The translations under genes were made by a program, and so were the position numbers. The notes under the pieces are model-generated. The model was not told the origin of the DNA. It was given only the letters and a program-made list of their open reading frames with translations, and did not search any database. Below are positions 44,391-52,626 of a stretch of 64,000 bases of DNA, piece after piece; within the stretch, counting starts at the first letter, position 1; every line of letters begins with the position of its first letter. This stretch comes from an uncultured Bacteroides sp. (GTDB taxonomy: Bacteria; Bacillota; Clostridia; Lachnospirales; Lachnospiraceae): contig CAMECH010000005.1 of the NCBI GenBank assembly GCA_945913015.1, forward strand, positions 1 to 64,000. Direction: 5' to 3'.

Positions 44391-44410
44391 TTGTATTAAT
44401 TTTAATACAA
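44391..44410. promoter_or_regulatory. Palindromic operator candidate upstream of pectate lyase
   Basis: TTGTATTAATTTTAATACAA has 9-bp perfect arms around TT. It lies about 50 bases upstream of the -35 and before the rny terminator, so it may bind a regulator of the lyase gene. No regulator gene is nearby. Confidence 0.45.
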
Positions 44411-44458
44411 TCGCAATAAATCCATGATAAAAAAGACTACAAATCCGGCATTTTAAGT

Positions 44459-44514
44459 CAAAAAAATAAGAGCTGCCGCTTCACGATATTTCAATCGTTA
44501 AAGCAGCAGCCCCT
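44459..44514 (-). terminator. Terminator after rny
   Basis: A 19-bp imperfect stem (GGCTGCTGCTTTAACGAT with ATCGTGAAGCGGCAGC) is followed by a T-rich tract on the minus strand, 23 bases after the rny stop. Confidence 0.9.
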
Positions 44515-44536
44515 AATTGAATTTAAATTGCTACGA

Positions 44537-46114
44537 TTACTTCGCGTAATCTGTCGCTCTTGATTCACGGATAACATTAACCTTAATCTGACCCGGATAT
44601 TCCATCTCAGATTCAATCTGCTTTGAAATATCTCTTGCCATAAGTACCATATCCGAATCACTTACGACTTCAGGAACTACCATTATGCGAATCTCTCTAC
44701 CAGCCTGAACAGCAAATGATTTCTCAACTCCCTTGTAGGAATTGGCTATATCTTCTAATTGTTTAAGTCTGTTTGAATATGTTTCCAACGTCTCTCTGCG
44801 GGCACCCGGTCTTGCTGCTGATATTGCATCAGCTGCCTGTACAAGGCATGCAATAAGGCTCTCCGGCTCAACGTCTCCATGATGTGCTTCTACTGCATTA
44901 ATAACGATTGGTGATTCCTTATACTTCTTACAAAGATCAACACCAATCTGAATATGCGAACCTTCCATCTCATGGTCTACCGACTTACCGATGTCATGAA
45001 GCAGACCTGCTCTCTTGGCAAGTCTTACGTCAGTTCCAACCTCAGCAGCCAGAAGTCCTGACAACTGTGAAACTTCAATTGAATGCTTCAGCGCATTCTG
45101 GCCATAGCTTGTTCTGAACTTCATTTTACCCAAAAGTCTTACAAGTTCAGGATGTAATCCATGAACACCTGTCTCAAGTGTTGCGGCCTCACCTTCCTCA
45201 CGAATTATGGTCTCAACTTCTTTCTGAGCCTTTTCAACCATCTCCTCAATTCTTGCCGGATGAATACGTCCGTCAAGTATGAGTTTTTCCAATGCAATTC
45301 TCGCTACTTCTCTACGAATCGGATCAAATCCTGATAAAACCACAGCCTCAGGTGTATCATCAATAATCAGTTCAACACCTGTCAACGTTTCCAAAGTACG
45401 TATATTACGTCCCTCGCGACCAATAATACGTCCCTTCATCTCGTCATTAGGAAGCTGTACAACTGAGATTGTCGTCTCAGCAACATGGTCAGCCGCGCAC
45501 TTCTGAATCGCAGTCACCACATAATCCTTGGCTTTCTTATCAGCCTCTTCCTTGGCCTTAGTCTCCATAGACTTAATCATTACAGCAGTATCATGTTTTA
45601 CTTCTTCTTCAACAGTCTTTAAAAGATATTCTTTTGCTTGTTCGGAGGTCAATCCTGAGATTTTCTCAAGTTCCTGCTGTCTTTTTTGCTCAAGTTCTTC
45701 GACCTTCTGTTTCATCTTTCCAAGTTCTTCTTCCTTCTTGGCAAGATTCTGGTCTCTCTTCTCTACAGCCTCTGTCTTCTTATCAAGAGCCTCTTCTTTG
45801 GACAGAACGCGCTTTTCATATTTCTGAATCTCAGCACGTCTTTCGCGAACTTCCTTATCAAGTTCATTCTGAACCCTGATTTTTTCTTCCTTCGCCTCCA
45901 ACAGAGCTTCCCTTGTCTGAGCCTCAGCTGTCTTCTTTGCCTCATCAGCCTTCTTCCTTGCATCATCAAGCAACTTATTGGCGCGCTCGGTAGCGCTTCC
46001 TATCGTTGCATTGTTCTTCTTCTCAATGGAAGACTTGGCAATGATCCATGTAATCGGTGCGACTATAACTAATGTGATAACCACAGCAATAAGCACTAGC
46101 AAAATATCTGGCAC
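44537..46114 (-). CDS. rny: Ribonuclease Y
   Basis: RNase Y is the membrane-anchored endoribonuclease that starts mRNA decay in Firmicutes. An N-terminal helix ([22 protein letters not shown]) leads into a long coiled coil (about 30-200). A KH domain ([22 protein letters not shown]) and an HD domain with [10 protein letters not shown] and the later HHGDVEPES follow. Length 525 aa is normal. The start is GTG, with GGAGG seven bases upstream. It follows recX and recA, a conserved order. Confidence 0.97.
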   Translation of the reverse strand: MPDILLVLIAVVITLVIVAPITWIIAKSSIEKKNNATIGSATERANKLLDDARKKADEAKKTAEAQTREALLEAKEEKIRVQNELDKEVRERRAEIQKYEKRVLSKEEALDKKTEAVEKRDQNLAKKEEELGKMKQKVEELEQKRQQELEKISGLTSEQAKEYLLKTVEEEVKHDTAVMIKSMETKAKEEADKKAKDYVVTAIQKCAADHVAETTISVVQLPNDEMKGRIIGREGRNIRTLETLTGVELIIDDTPEAVVLSGFDPIRREVARIALEKLILDGRIHPARIEEMVEKAQKEVETIIREEGEAATLETGVHGLHPELVRLLGKMKFRTSYGQNALKHSIEVSQLSGLLAAEVGTDVRLAKRAGLLHDIGKSVDHEMEGSHIQIGVDLCKKYKESPIVINAVEAHHGDVEPESLIACLVQAADAISAARPGARRETLETYSNRLKQLEDIANSYKGVEKSFAVQAGREIRIMVVPEVVSDSDMVLMARDISKQIESEMEYPGQIKVNVIRESRATDYAK

Positions 46115-46165
46115 AGGAGCACCTCCTTATTAAATTTTCATTGTACAAACATACAACAGTTAAAT

Positions 46166-46192
46166 ATTATACTTTTTTAACAGTCATGTCAA
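46166..46192 (-). promoter_or_regulatory. Promoter of rny
   Basis: Consensus TTGACA and TATAAT boxes occur on the minus strand but with a 15-base spacer, shorter than usual. It allows rny to be transcribed apart from recA-recX. Confidence 0.6.
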
Positions 46193-46220
46193 GCAAAGTC
46201 AACATATTATGAATAATTTG

Positions 46221-46850
46221 TCAGCGCTTCATCTCATCAATAACATACTGTATATTGTCAAATCCGAAGCCTTTACGCGCAAGATATGCCATAAGCTTTG
46301 ACTTTTCCTCATATGACATTGTTCTCACATCAACTCTTCTCTTCTCGATAAGCTTTCTGATTAATTCTTCTTCCGCATCCTCATTTGAAGCATAATATTC
46401 GTCACATGCGCTCTCAATTATCTCTCTGCTTATACCTTTACCATAAAGATATGTCTCTATCTGTCGTCTGCTTTTGACATCGGCTTTGCACCATACATAG
46501 TTACCTGCATAACGCACATCATTAATGAAACTGTGTTCTTTCATAAACACAACGGTCTCGTCAATGATTTCCTCAGCATAACCATCCTCCTTAAGCCTGC
46601 TTCTAAGCTGGCTTTCTGTTATATCCTTTCTGGTAACAATATACAGCGATCTGTTCCTTGCCCTCTCTTTAAGCAGTTCAATAATTTTCAAATATGTATC
46701 ACTGCTTATTGAGCCGCCCTCTTTAATTCCGAATTTTCTCAATTCGGCATTGTACAAAACAAAAGAAGCTGATTCTTTGCCAAGACATATGAGCTTCTTC
46801 TTACTGTTGACATCCCTAATCTCAATTACCGGATAATCAGAATTCTCCAT
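46221..46850 (-). CDS. recX: Regulatory protein RecX
   Basis: RecX modulates RecA filaments. The 209-residue protein shows the three-helix repeats of the family: RSRLKEDGYAEEIIDETVVFMKE, then DVKSRRQIETYLYGKGISREII and YEEKSKLMAYLARKGFGFDNI. The first ~75 residues (VIEIRDVNSKKKLICLGKESASFVLYNAEL) are the N-terminal extension seen in Firmicutes forms. It starts 42 bases after the recA stop and is probably in the same SOS-controlled transcript. Confidence 0.92.
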   Translation of the reverse strand: MENSDYPVIEIRDVNSKKKLICLGKESASFVLYNAELRKFGIKEGGSISSDTYLKIIELLKERARNRSLYIVTRKDITESQLRSRLKEDGYAEEIIDETVVFMKEHSFINDVRYAGNYVWCKADVKSRRQIETYLYGKGISREIIESACDEYYASNEDAEEELIRKLIEKRRVDVRTMSYEEKSKLMAYLARKGFGFDNIQYVIDEMKR

Positions 46851-46891
46851 ACTCTTAACTCCAATCAGCTTCCTTACAATTGCTTATTAAA

Positions 46892-47959
46892 TCACTCCTT
46901 GGCAGTCTTTGACTTTGATGACTTTGCCGCCGGCTCCTGTGCAGTCTCCTCAGGAGATTCGGTTACACCAATCCCATACTTTTGCTTAACCTTTGTGATT
47001 ACCTCCTGCATCACTTCAGGATGTTCCTCAAGATAATTCTTTGCATTCTCTCTTCCCTGTCCGATTTTCTCACCGTTATAAGCAAACCATGAACCGCTTT
47101 TCTGGATAATATCATTATTGGCAGCAATATCAATTACATCTCCCGCTTTAGATATACCTTTGCCAAACATAATATCAAACTCAGCCTCTTTAAACGGAGG
47201 TGCCACCTTATTCTTGACAACCTTAACACGGACATGGTTACCTACCGCTTCATCCCCTGCCTTGATTGTTGTCACTTTTCTTACATCAAGTCGTACTGAA
47301 GCATAGAACTTAAGGGCATTACCACCTGTCGTTGTCTCAGGGTTACCAAACATAACGCCTATCTTCTGACGAATCTGGTTAATAAATATTACAATACAGT
47401 TATTGCTGCTTGCTACCGGCGTCAGCTTACGCATCGCCTGAGACATGAGCCTTGCCTGCTGTCCCATCGTAGCATCGCCCATATTGCCGTCAATCTCTGC
47501 CTTAGGTACAAGTGCTGCAACAGAATCGACAATAACAATATCAACTGCACCTGAACGCACCATTGTCTCTGTAATCTCAAGTGCCTGCTCACCGCAATCA
47601 GGCTGTGATATGTACAGGTTATCAATATCAACACCTATATTCTTAGCATAAACAGGGTCAAGTGCATGTTCCGCATCAATAAATCCTGCAATGCCTCCAC
47701 GCTTCTGAACCTCAGCCACCATATGCAGTGCAACTGTAGTCTTACCACTTGATTCAGGACCATAAATCTCTATAACCCTTCCTCTCGGAATTCCGCCGAC
47801 ACCCAATGCCAGATCCAGTCCAAGCGAGCCTGTCGGAACAGTCTCAACATTCATGTTGGCAGATGAATCACCAAGTTTCATGACAGTTCCCTTGCCGAAC
47901 TGCTTCTCAATATTCATGATTGCCGCATCAAGCGCCTTTAATTTATCTTCGTTAGCCAT
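46892..47959 (-). CDS. recA: Recombinase RecA
   Basis: RecA forms filaments on single-stranded DNA, drives strand exchange and triggers LexA cleavage. Walker A GPESSGKT is at residues 67-74. VIVDSVAAL is the Walker B region, and [20 protein letters not shown] is the loop L2 region. Length 355 aa is normal, with an Ala/Lys/Ser-rich tail. AAGGAG precedes ATG. The upstream LexA-type box supports damage induction. Confidence 0.99.
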   Translation of the reverse strand: MANEDKLKALDAAIMNIEKQFGKGTVMKLGDSSANMNVETVPTGSLGLDLALGVGGIPRGRVIEIYGPESSGKTTVALHMVAEVQKRGGIAGFIDAEHALDPVYAKNIGVDIDNLYISQPDCGEQALEITETMVRSGAVDIVIVDSVAALVPKAEIDGNMGDATMGQQARLMSQAMRKLTPVASSNNCIVIFINQIRQKIGVMFGNPETTTGGNALKFYASVRLDVRKVTTIKAGDEAVGNHVRVKVVKNKVAPPFKEAEFDIMFGKGISKAGDVIDIAANNDIIQKSGSWFAYNGEKIGQGRENAKNYLEEHPEVMQEVITKVKQKYGIGVTESPEETAQEPAAKSSKSKTAKE

Positions 47960-47987
47960 TACAAAATCTCCTTCTGAATTTATGTTC

Positions 47988-48001
47988 GGAACATTCGTTC
48001 G
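47988..48001 (-). promoter_or_regulatory. LexA (SOS) box of recA
   Basis: CGAACGAATGTTCC matches the Gram-positive LexA consensus CGAACRNRYGTTYC at every position. It lies just downstream of the recA -10 box. Confidence 0.85.
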
Positions 48002-48013
48002 TTTTATATTATA

Positions 48014-48042
48014 AATATATTATATAAACTAACAAATGTCAA
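48014..48042 (-). promoter_or_regulatory. Promoter of recA
   Basis: TTGACA, 17 bases, TATATT on the minus strand. Confidence 0.85.
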
Positions 48043-48095
48043 GCAAAAAACTTTGCTTTTTTCCAAAAATCAGAAATTCCGGATTATATTCTAAT

Positions 48096-49340
48096 TCAAT
48101 CATCTTCAAGTATTCTTCTTCTGACAAGGTCAAGTGCTTTTACGACTGCCTGCTCACGTATTTTCTGTCTGTTGCCGCGGAACATATATTCCTTAACTGT
48201 CACCTTATCCTTGTAATAGCAGCCTATATATACCAGTCCCACCGGCTTATCCTCTGACTGATAAGGCCCTGCAACACCCGTAACCGACACTCCTACTTCT
48301 GCATCGGAGGCAAGTATTCCTCCTTTTGCCATCTCTTTTGCGGTTTCCTTGCTTACTGCGCCGTATTTCTTAAGCACCGCCTTATCAACATTAAGCACCT
48401 TGCGCTTTGACTTGTTGGAATAAGTGACAAGCCCCTGTGAAAATACTTCGGAAGCTCCGCTTACATTGACAATTCGCCCTGCGAGGAGTCCCCCCGTACA
48501 TGATTCAACCGTCACCAGCTTTAAATCCTTTTTTGCAAGCATCTTAACGACAACTTCCTCAAGAGTCTCATTGGCATCAACAGAATATACATTTTCTTTA
48601 AACCTGCTCTTAATCTCTTTTACAACCGGCTTTACAAGTTCTTTTGCAGCGCTCTCACTGGCCGCCTTTGCTGTCACACGCACCTGAACCTCTCCGGTTT
48701 TTGCATATGTCGCAATTGTAGGATTTGTCTGCGCATCAATCAGATCAAGCAGTTTTGTCTCTACCTGACTTTCTCCTACCCCACAGATTTTAACCATCTT
48801 TGAAAAAATAGCATCCGGATTTTTCCCTGCAAGATACGGTCTGATGTCATTATCAAACATAGGCTCAAGCTCATTAGGCGGTCCCGGAAGAAGTATTACC
48901 GACTTTCCGTCCTTCTCCATAATAAGTCCCGGTGCTGTCCCGTTACTGTTGTCAATTACAACGGCACCTTCAGGCACCATAGCCTGTTTCCAGTTGTTAT
49001 CAGGAATATCATTCTTAAAAATGCTGTTCTGAAGCATTTCCTTGATTCTCTTCTTTGTATGCTCATCTTCTATAAGCTTCATTCCGAGAACACCGGCTGC
49101 GGTCTCTTTGGTGAGATCGTCTTCAGTAGGCCCAAGTCCTCCTGAGATAATGATAATATCAGCCCTTGACAATGCCTCTTCAATTGCCTTGGCAAGCCTT
49201 TCGGGATTATCCCCAACGACCTGCTGGTTATACATTGAAAGTCCAAGCTGTGCACATCCTGCTGACAGGTATGCCGCATTGGTATTTACAATGTTACCCA
49301 TCAATATTTCAGTTCCAACAGAAATCAATTCAACTGTCAT
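48096..49340 (-). CDS. cinA: CinA family nicotinamide-nucleotide amidase
   Basis: This 414-residue protein joins an N-terminal molybdopterin-binding-like domain (ELISVGTEILMGNIVNTNAAYLS; ISGGLGPTEDDLTKE), described as an ADP-ribose pyrophosphatase, to a C-terminal PncC domain (VESCTGGLLAGRIVNVSGASEVF and VSVTGVAGP). PncC deamidates NMN to nicotinic acid mononucleotide in NAD recycling. ATG 49340 follows GGAGAG. It is between pgsA and recA, a very conserved Firmicutes order. Confidence 0.95.
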   Translation of the reverse strand: MTVELISVGTEILMGNIVNTNAAYLSAGCAQLGLSMYNQQVVGDNPERLAKAIEEALSRADIIIISGGLGPTEDDLTKETAAGVLGMKLIEDEHTKKRIKEMLQNSIFKNDIPDNNWKQAMVPEGAVVIDNSNGTAPGLIMEKDGKSVILLPGPPNELEPMFDNDIRPYLAGKNPDAIFSKMVKICGVGESQVETKLLDLIDAQTNPTIATYAKTGEVQVRVTAKAASESAAKELVKPVVKEIKSRFKENVYSVDANETLEEVVVKMLAKKDLKLVTVESCTGGLLAGRIVNVSGASEVFSQGLVTYSNKSKRKVLNVDKAVLKKYGAVSKETAKEMAKGGILASDAEVGVSVTGVAGPYQSEDKPVGLVYIGCYYKDKVTVKEYMFRGNRQKIREQAVVKALDLVRRRILEDD

Positions 49341-49401
49341 TTTCTCTCCAATCTGCGCTGTACGCAAAAGCATTAATATGTTACGGCTAATTAACTATAA
49401 T

Positions 49402-49944
49402 TTAATTTTCATCTGACATTACACCGCGGTTCTTGTAAATATAATCCAAAAGCGAAATTATTGTAAGTGCAAGTGCAATACAGATAAATATCCATTCCAC
49501 AACATCAGCATAAGGAAAATCAAGCTGAAGAATAAGCAAAATTGTCATAATCATCTGAAATGTTGTTTTGAATTTACCCCAGTAATTAGCTGCAATCACA
49601 ACACCTTTATCTGCCGCAATAAGTCTGAAGCCGCTGATGATAAATTCACGGCTGATAATGATTATTACAATCCATGCCGGAAGATATTGAAGTTCCACAA
49701 ATGCGATAAGTGCCGAACACACCAGAAGTTTATCCGCAAGCGGGTCCATAAATTTTCCAAAATTGGTGACAAGATTGTATTTTCTTGCAATTTTCCCATC
49801 AAGCATGTCAGTAAGGCTCGCCACCACAAAAATCGCTGCCGCAATATACTTTGACGCCCCGCCTGCATAATCCGTCAGCAGAAAAAATAAAAACACCGGT
49901 ATCATAATGACTCTGATTATTGTAAGTTTATTCGGTAAATTCAT
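49402..49944 (-). CDS. pgsA: CDP-diacylglycerol-glycerol-3-phosphate phosphatidyltransferase
   Basis: This membrane enzyme makes phosphatidylglycerol phosphate. The CDP-alcohol phosphotransferase motif is present as SLTDMLDGKIARKYNLVTNFGKFMDPLADK, with all expected Asp residues. Four to six membrane segments fill the 180 residues. The start overlaps the end of rimO by 17 bases, with GGAGAGCC upstream, indicating coupling. Confidence 0.95.
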   Translation of the reverse strand: MNLPNKLTIIRVIMIPVFLFFLLTDYAGGASKYIAAAIFVVASLTDMLDGKIARKYNLVTNFGKFMDPLADKLLVCSALIAFVELQYLPAWIVIIIISREFIISGFRLIAADKGVVIAANYWGKFKTTFQMIMTILLILQLDFPYADVVEWIFICIALALTIISLLDYIYKNRGVMSDEN

Positions 49945-51265
49945 AATCTGGCTCTCCTATCAAATCATATTCATCAGAACCGGTTATCCTAACCGGAATA
50001 AAATCTCCTGACATAAGCTGTGCATCGGTATTGACAAAAACATATCCGTCAACATTCGGAGCATCCCTGTATGTACGTCCTACATACACATTTTCATCGG
50101 CAAGCTTTCCCTCAATCATAACCTTTAATGTCCGCCCTACCATATCAGCCGAACATTCCGTTGAAATTGCCTGCTGAAGCTCCATAATTTCGTCTCTTCT
50201 TTGTGTTTTAACTTCCTCATCCACCTGATTTTCAAATTCAGCAGCAGGCGTATCCTCTTCAGCCGAGTATGTAAATGCTCCAAGCCTGTCAAATGAAAGC
50301 TCATCAATAAAATCAAGCACTTCCTCATGCTGTTCGTCTGTCTCTCCCGGAAATCCTGTTATCAGTGTTGTTCTTAAGCATATATCAGGAATCTCTTTGC
50401 GAAGCTTTCCTACAATATCAATCAGATCCTGCTTCGTCGTTCTTCTTCCCATGCGCTTTAACACCTCATCCGAAGCATGCTGGATTGGCAGATCCAGATA
50501 ATGACATACCTTAGGTTCAGTCTTAATGGCTTCTATAAGATTGTCATCGATTTCCTCAGGATAACAGTAAAGCACTCTTATCCACTCAATCCCGTCAATT
50601 TTGCCAAGTTCATGAAGCAGTTTGTGAAGCGACTTTTCTCCGTATAAATCCACACCGTAAAGGCTTGTTTCCTGCGCTACAAGAATAAGTTCCTTAACAC
50701 CCTGCGAAGCCAGATATTCCGCCTGACTTACAAGCTCCTCCATCGGCACACTTCTGTATGAGCCCCTGATTTTGGGTATAATGCAGTAAGTACAGCATTT
50801 ATTACAGCCCTCTGCAATTTTCAGATACTCATAATATCCTCCCGTTGTAATAACTCTTCTGTCTTTCACAACCGGAAGCCTGTCTATGTCCTCAAAGCAG
50901 TTAATTCCTGATTTCTCACAGACCTCTTCTATCGCATCTGCTATTTTATCATAGGCAGAGGTTCCGATGACAGCATCAACCTCAGGTATCTCGTCAATTA
51001 TTTCCTGCCTGTAGCGCTGTGCAAGACATCCGCAGGCTATCAATACCCTGCATACGCCGTTTTTCTTCAGCTCCGCCATTTCAAGAAGGGTATTAACACT
51101 TTCCTGCTTTGCATCGTGAATGAAACAGCATGTATTTACAACCACCGCCTCTGCTTCATTCTCGTCATCGGTAAACTCATGGCCTCTGCTGTTAAGCATA
51201 CCAAGCATTACCTCTGTATCTACAAGATTTTTGTCACATCCGAGTGACACAAACATAATTTTCAT
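49928..51265 (-). CDS. rimO: Ribosomal protein S12 methylthiotransferase RimO
   Basis: RimO is a radical SAM enzyme that methylthiolates Asp of ribosomal protein S12. The N-terminal FVSLGCDKNLVDTEVMLG and CCFIHDA motifs hold one 4Fe-4S cluster. CNKCCTYCIIPKIRG holds the radical SAM cluster (CxxxCxxC). The C-terminal TRAM domain (about 375-440) ends in EYDLIGEPDYEF. ATG 51265 follows GGGG, part of the element-associated SD sequence. The leader carries a full hairpin element. Confidence 0.96.
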   Translation of the reverse strand: MKIMFVSLGCDKNLVDTEVMLGMLNSRGHEFTDDENEAEAVVVNTCCFIHDAKQESVNTLLEMAELKKNGVCRVLIACGCLAQRYRQEIIDEIPEVDAVIGTSAYDKIADAIEEVCEKSGINCFEDIDRLPVVKDRRVITTGGYYEYLKIAEGCNKCCTYCIIPKIRGSYRSVPMEELVSQAEYLASQGVKELILVAQETSLYGVDLYGEKSLHKLLHELGKIDGIEWIRVLYCYPEEIDDNLIEAIKTEPKVCHYLDLPIQHASDEVLKRMGRRTTKQDLIDIVGKLRKEIPDICLRTTLITGFPGETDEQHEEVLDFIDELSFDRLGAFTYSAEEDTPAAEFENQVDEEVKTQRRDEIMELQQAISTECSADMVGRTLKVMIEGKLADENVYVGRTYRDAPNVDGYVFVNTDAQLMSGDFIPVRITGSDEYDLIGEPDYEFTE

Positions 51266-51268
51266 ACC

Positions 51269-51424
51269 AATCCCCATTCCGCAGACGCTTTAGCGTCGGA
51301 GGAACCGCGGGCCAAATATCAGATTTGGCTTTGCGATAATGTCTTGTTTGTGGCGTCTGCGGCACAAACAGCCGTGTGAAAAATCAGCGCATCGGCGTGA
51401 TTTTTCACACTAATCCCCATTCCG
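51269..51424 (-). repeat. Full SD-associated hairpin element in the rimO leader
   Basis: The element is flanked by the direct repeat AATCCCCATTCCG (51269-51281 and 51412-51424), whose complement is the rimO ribosome binding region. In order on the plus strand it carries four hairpins: GACGCTTTAGCGTC, GCCAAAT..ATTTGGC, TTGTTTGTG..CACAAACA and GTGTGAAAAATCA..GTGATTTTTCACAC. It has no ORF. It lies between the rimO promoter and start codon. Confidence 0.85.
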
Positions 51425-51469
51425 ATTAATTATGTATTTTTCCGAAAAATGCAGAAAACACTAAACTCA

Positions 51470-51498
51470 ATTATAGTTTAAAAGTCCACAAAATACAA
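51470..51498 (-). promoter_or_regulatory. Promoter of rimO
   Basis: TTGTAT, 17 bases, TATAAT on the minus strand. The leader of about 200 bases contains the whole hairpin element. The rest of the 51266-51641 gap shows only a 15-bp palindrome (51625-51639) after the Gx gene and no ORF. Confidence 0.7.
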
Positions 51499-51641
51499 GC
51501 GTGCAGAAAATTTAATAATTCTGTTGTCAAGGTTCATGCAAGTTCAATGGAAACTTAAGTCTGATACACTGATTAAATCCGGTATCACAGAAAAATAAAA
51601 ATGATAAAATAGAAATAATCTGAAATTCCGATTCGGAATAC

Positions 51642-52148
51642 TCATAAGATATCACGAAACCCTGCCTTATGCAAGCATTTTTTAATAATACCCGCAACAC
51701 ATCCGTTTACAACGCCTGTAATAACACCTGCGATAAGCAGTACCGGCAGATAATACACAATTCCGGCCGTCTGCATAACAACTGCTGCCGCCGCAAGCTG
51801 TCCTATATTATGTGAGACACCGCCTGCCACGCTTATTCCCGTCATTGAAAATTTATCCGTGCGCTTAAGCACAATCATGACTGCGACGCTTAATAGTCCG
51901 CCGCTTATGCTGAAAATAAACGCTGCCATATTTCCAAATAAAATGCTGGTCAGAAGTATTCTTAAAACATCAACAAAAAATGCTGCCTTTGCGCCTGTAA
52001 TATAAAGCACAACAAGGATAGCAATATTGGCAAATCCAAGCTTTGCCCCCGGTATCCCGACAGAAATCGGAATTAATGCCTCTATATAACTGAATATCAT
52101 TGCAAGTGCCGTAAACACTCCGCAAAATGCAACATCTCTGCTATTCAT
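51642..52148 (-). CDS. Gx transporter family membrane protein
   Basis: The 168-residue protein has five to six membrane segments and belongs to the family once labelled heptaprenyl diphosphate synthase component I (Gx transporter). It contains VGIPGAKLGFANIAILVVLY and SGGLLSVAVM, typical of ECF-transporter S-like proteins. The substrate is unknown. GAGG precedes ATG. The upstream gene encodes a NusG-II domain protein, a common partner in clostridia near flavin-linked Rnf or ApbE genes. Confidence 0.85.
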   Translation of the reverse strand: MNSRDVAFCGVFTALAMIFSYIEALIPISVGIPGAKLGFANIAILVVLYITGAKAAFFVDVLRILLTSILFGNMAAFIFSISGGLLSVAVMIVLKRTDKFSMTGISVAGGVSHNIGQLAAAAVVMQTAGIVYYLPVLLIAGVITGVVNGCVAGIIKKCLHKAGFRDIL

Positions 52149-52231
52149 ACATACCTCATGTTTTAAAATCTGATACAGGCGGGTGCAAAACGCACCTTTT
52201 GACAGTGCAGGTTATATAATATACACAATTA

Positions 52232-52600
52232 TCACTGTACCACTGCATCAGCATCTTCGCCGCCCTTTATTTCAACTACAACTTTGTGTGGAAGACATAC
52301 TATCGTCTCTCCCGCCCTGCTTATACGTCCGGTTTTTACGCAGACTTTGTCCGGGCAGTCCGCGCTTTCCATATATACCTCTCTGTTGTCAATTACAACC
52401 CGGTTGTAGCCGTCTGCGTCTTTAATTTCAACAGCATCATTGACCGTTATCGGTTTTTCGGCTATTACGGTGCCATCCACGGTTACAACAACCGTCTGTC
52501 CGTCTCTGCCCAAAACATTAACCAGCACATATACTGCCAGTGCAGCCGCAAGGACTGCACCAACCAGAATTAAATCATGCAACATTTTCTTTTTTCCCAC
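52232..52600 (-). CDS. NusG domain II protein, membrane anchored
   Basis: The 122-residue protein has one N-terminal membrane helix (LILVGAVLAAALAVYVLVNVL) and an extracytoplasmic NusG-II domain ending in ESADCPDKVCVKTGRISRAGETIVCLPHKVVVEI. The DCPDKVC pattern is a conserved signature of this family. The start is GTG at 52600, with GGAGG five bases upstream. It lies directly after polC and before the Gx transporter gene. The function is unproven. The two Cys might bind metal or form a disulfide. Confidence 0.88.
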   Translation of the reverse strand: MGKKKMLHDLILVGAVLAAALAVYVLVNVLGRDGQTVVVTVDGTVIAEKPITVNDAVEIKDADGYNRVVIDNREVYMESADCPDKVCVKTGRISRAGETIVCLPHKVVVEIKGGEDADAVVQ

Positions 52601-52626
52601 AAATGCCTCCGAACATAGCGATAATT

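Noticed and set aside
52165..52200. Terminator hairpin GGTGC/GCACC downstream of the NusG-II gene
   Set aside because: The T-run lies on the plus strand only, where no gene ends. On the minus strand it has no T-tract.
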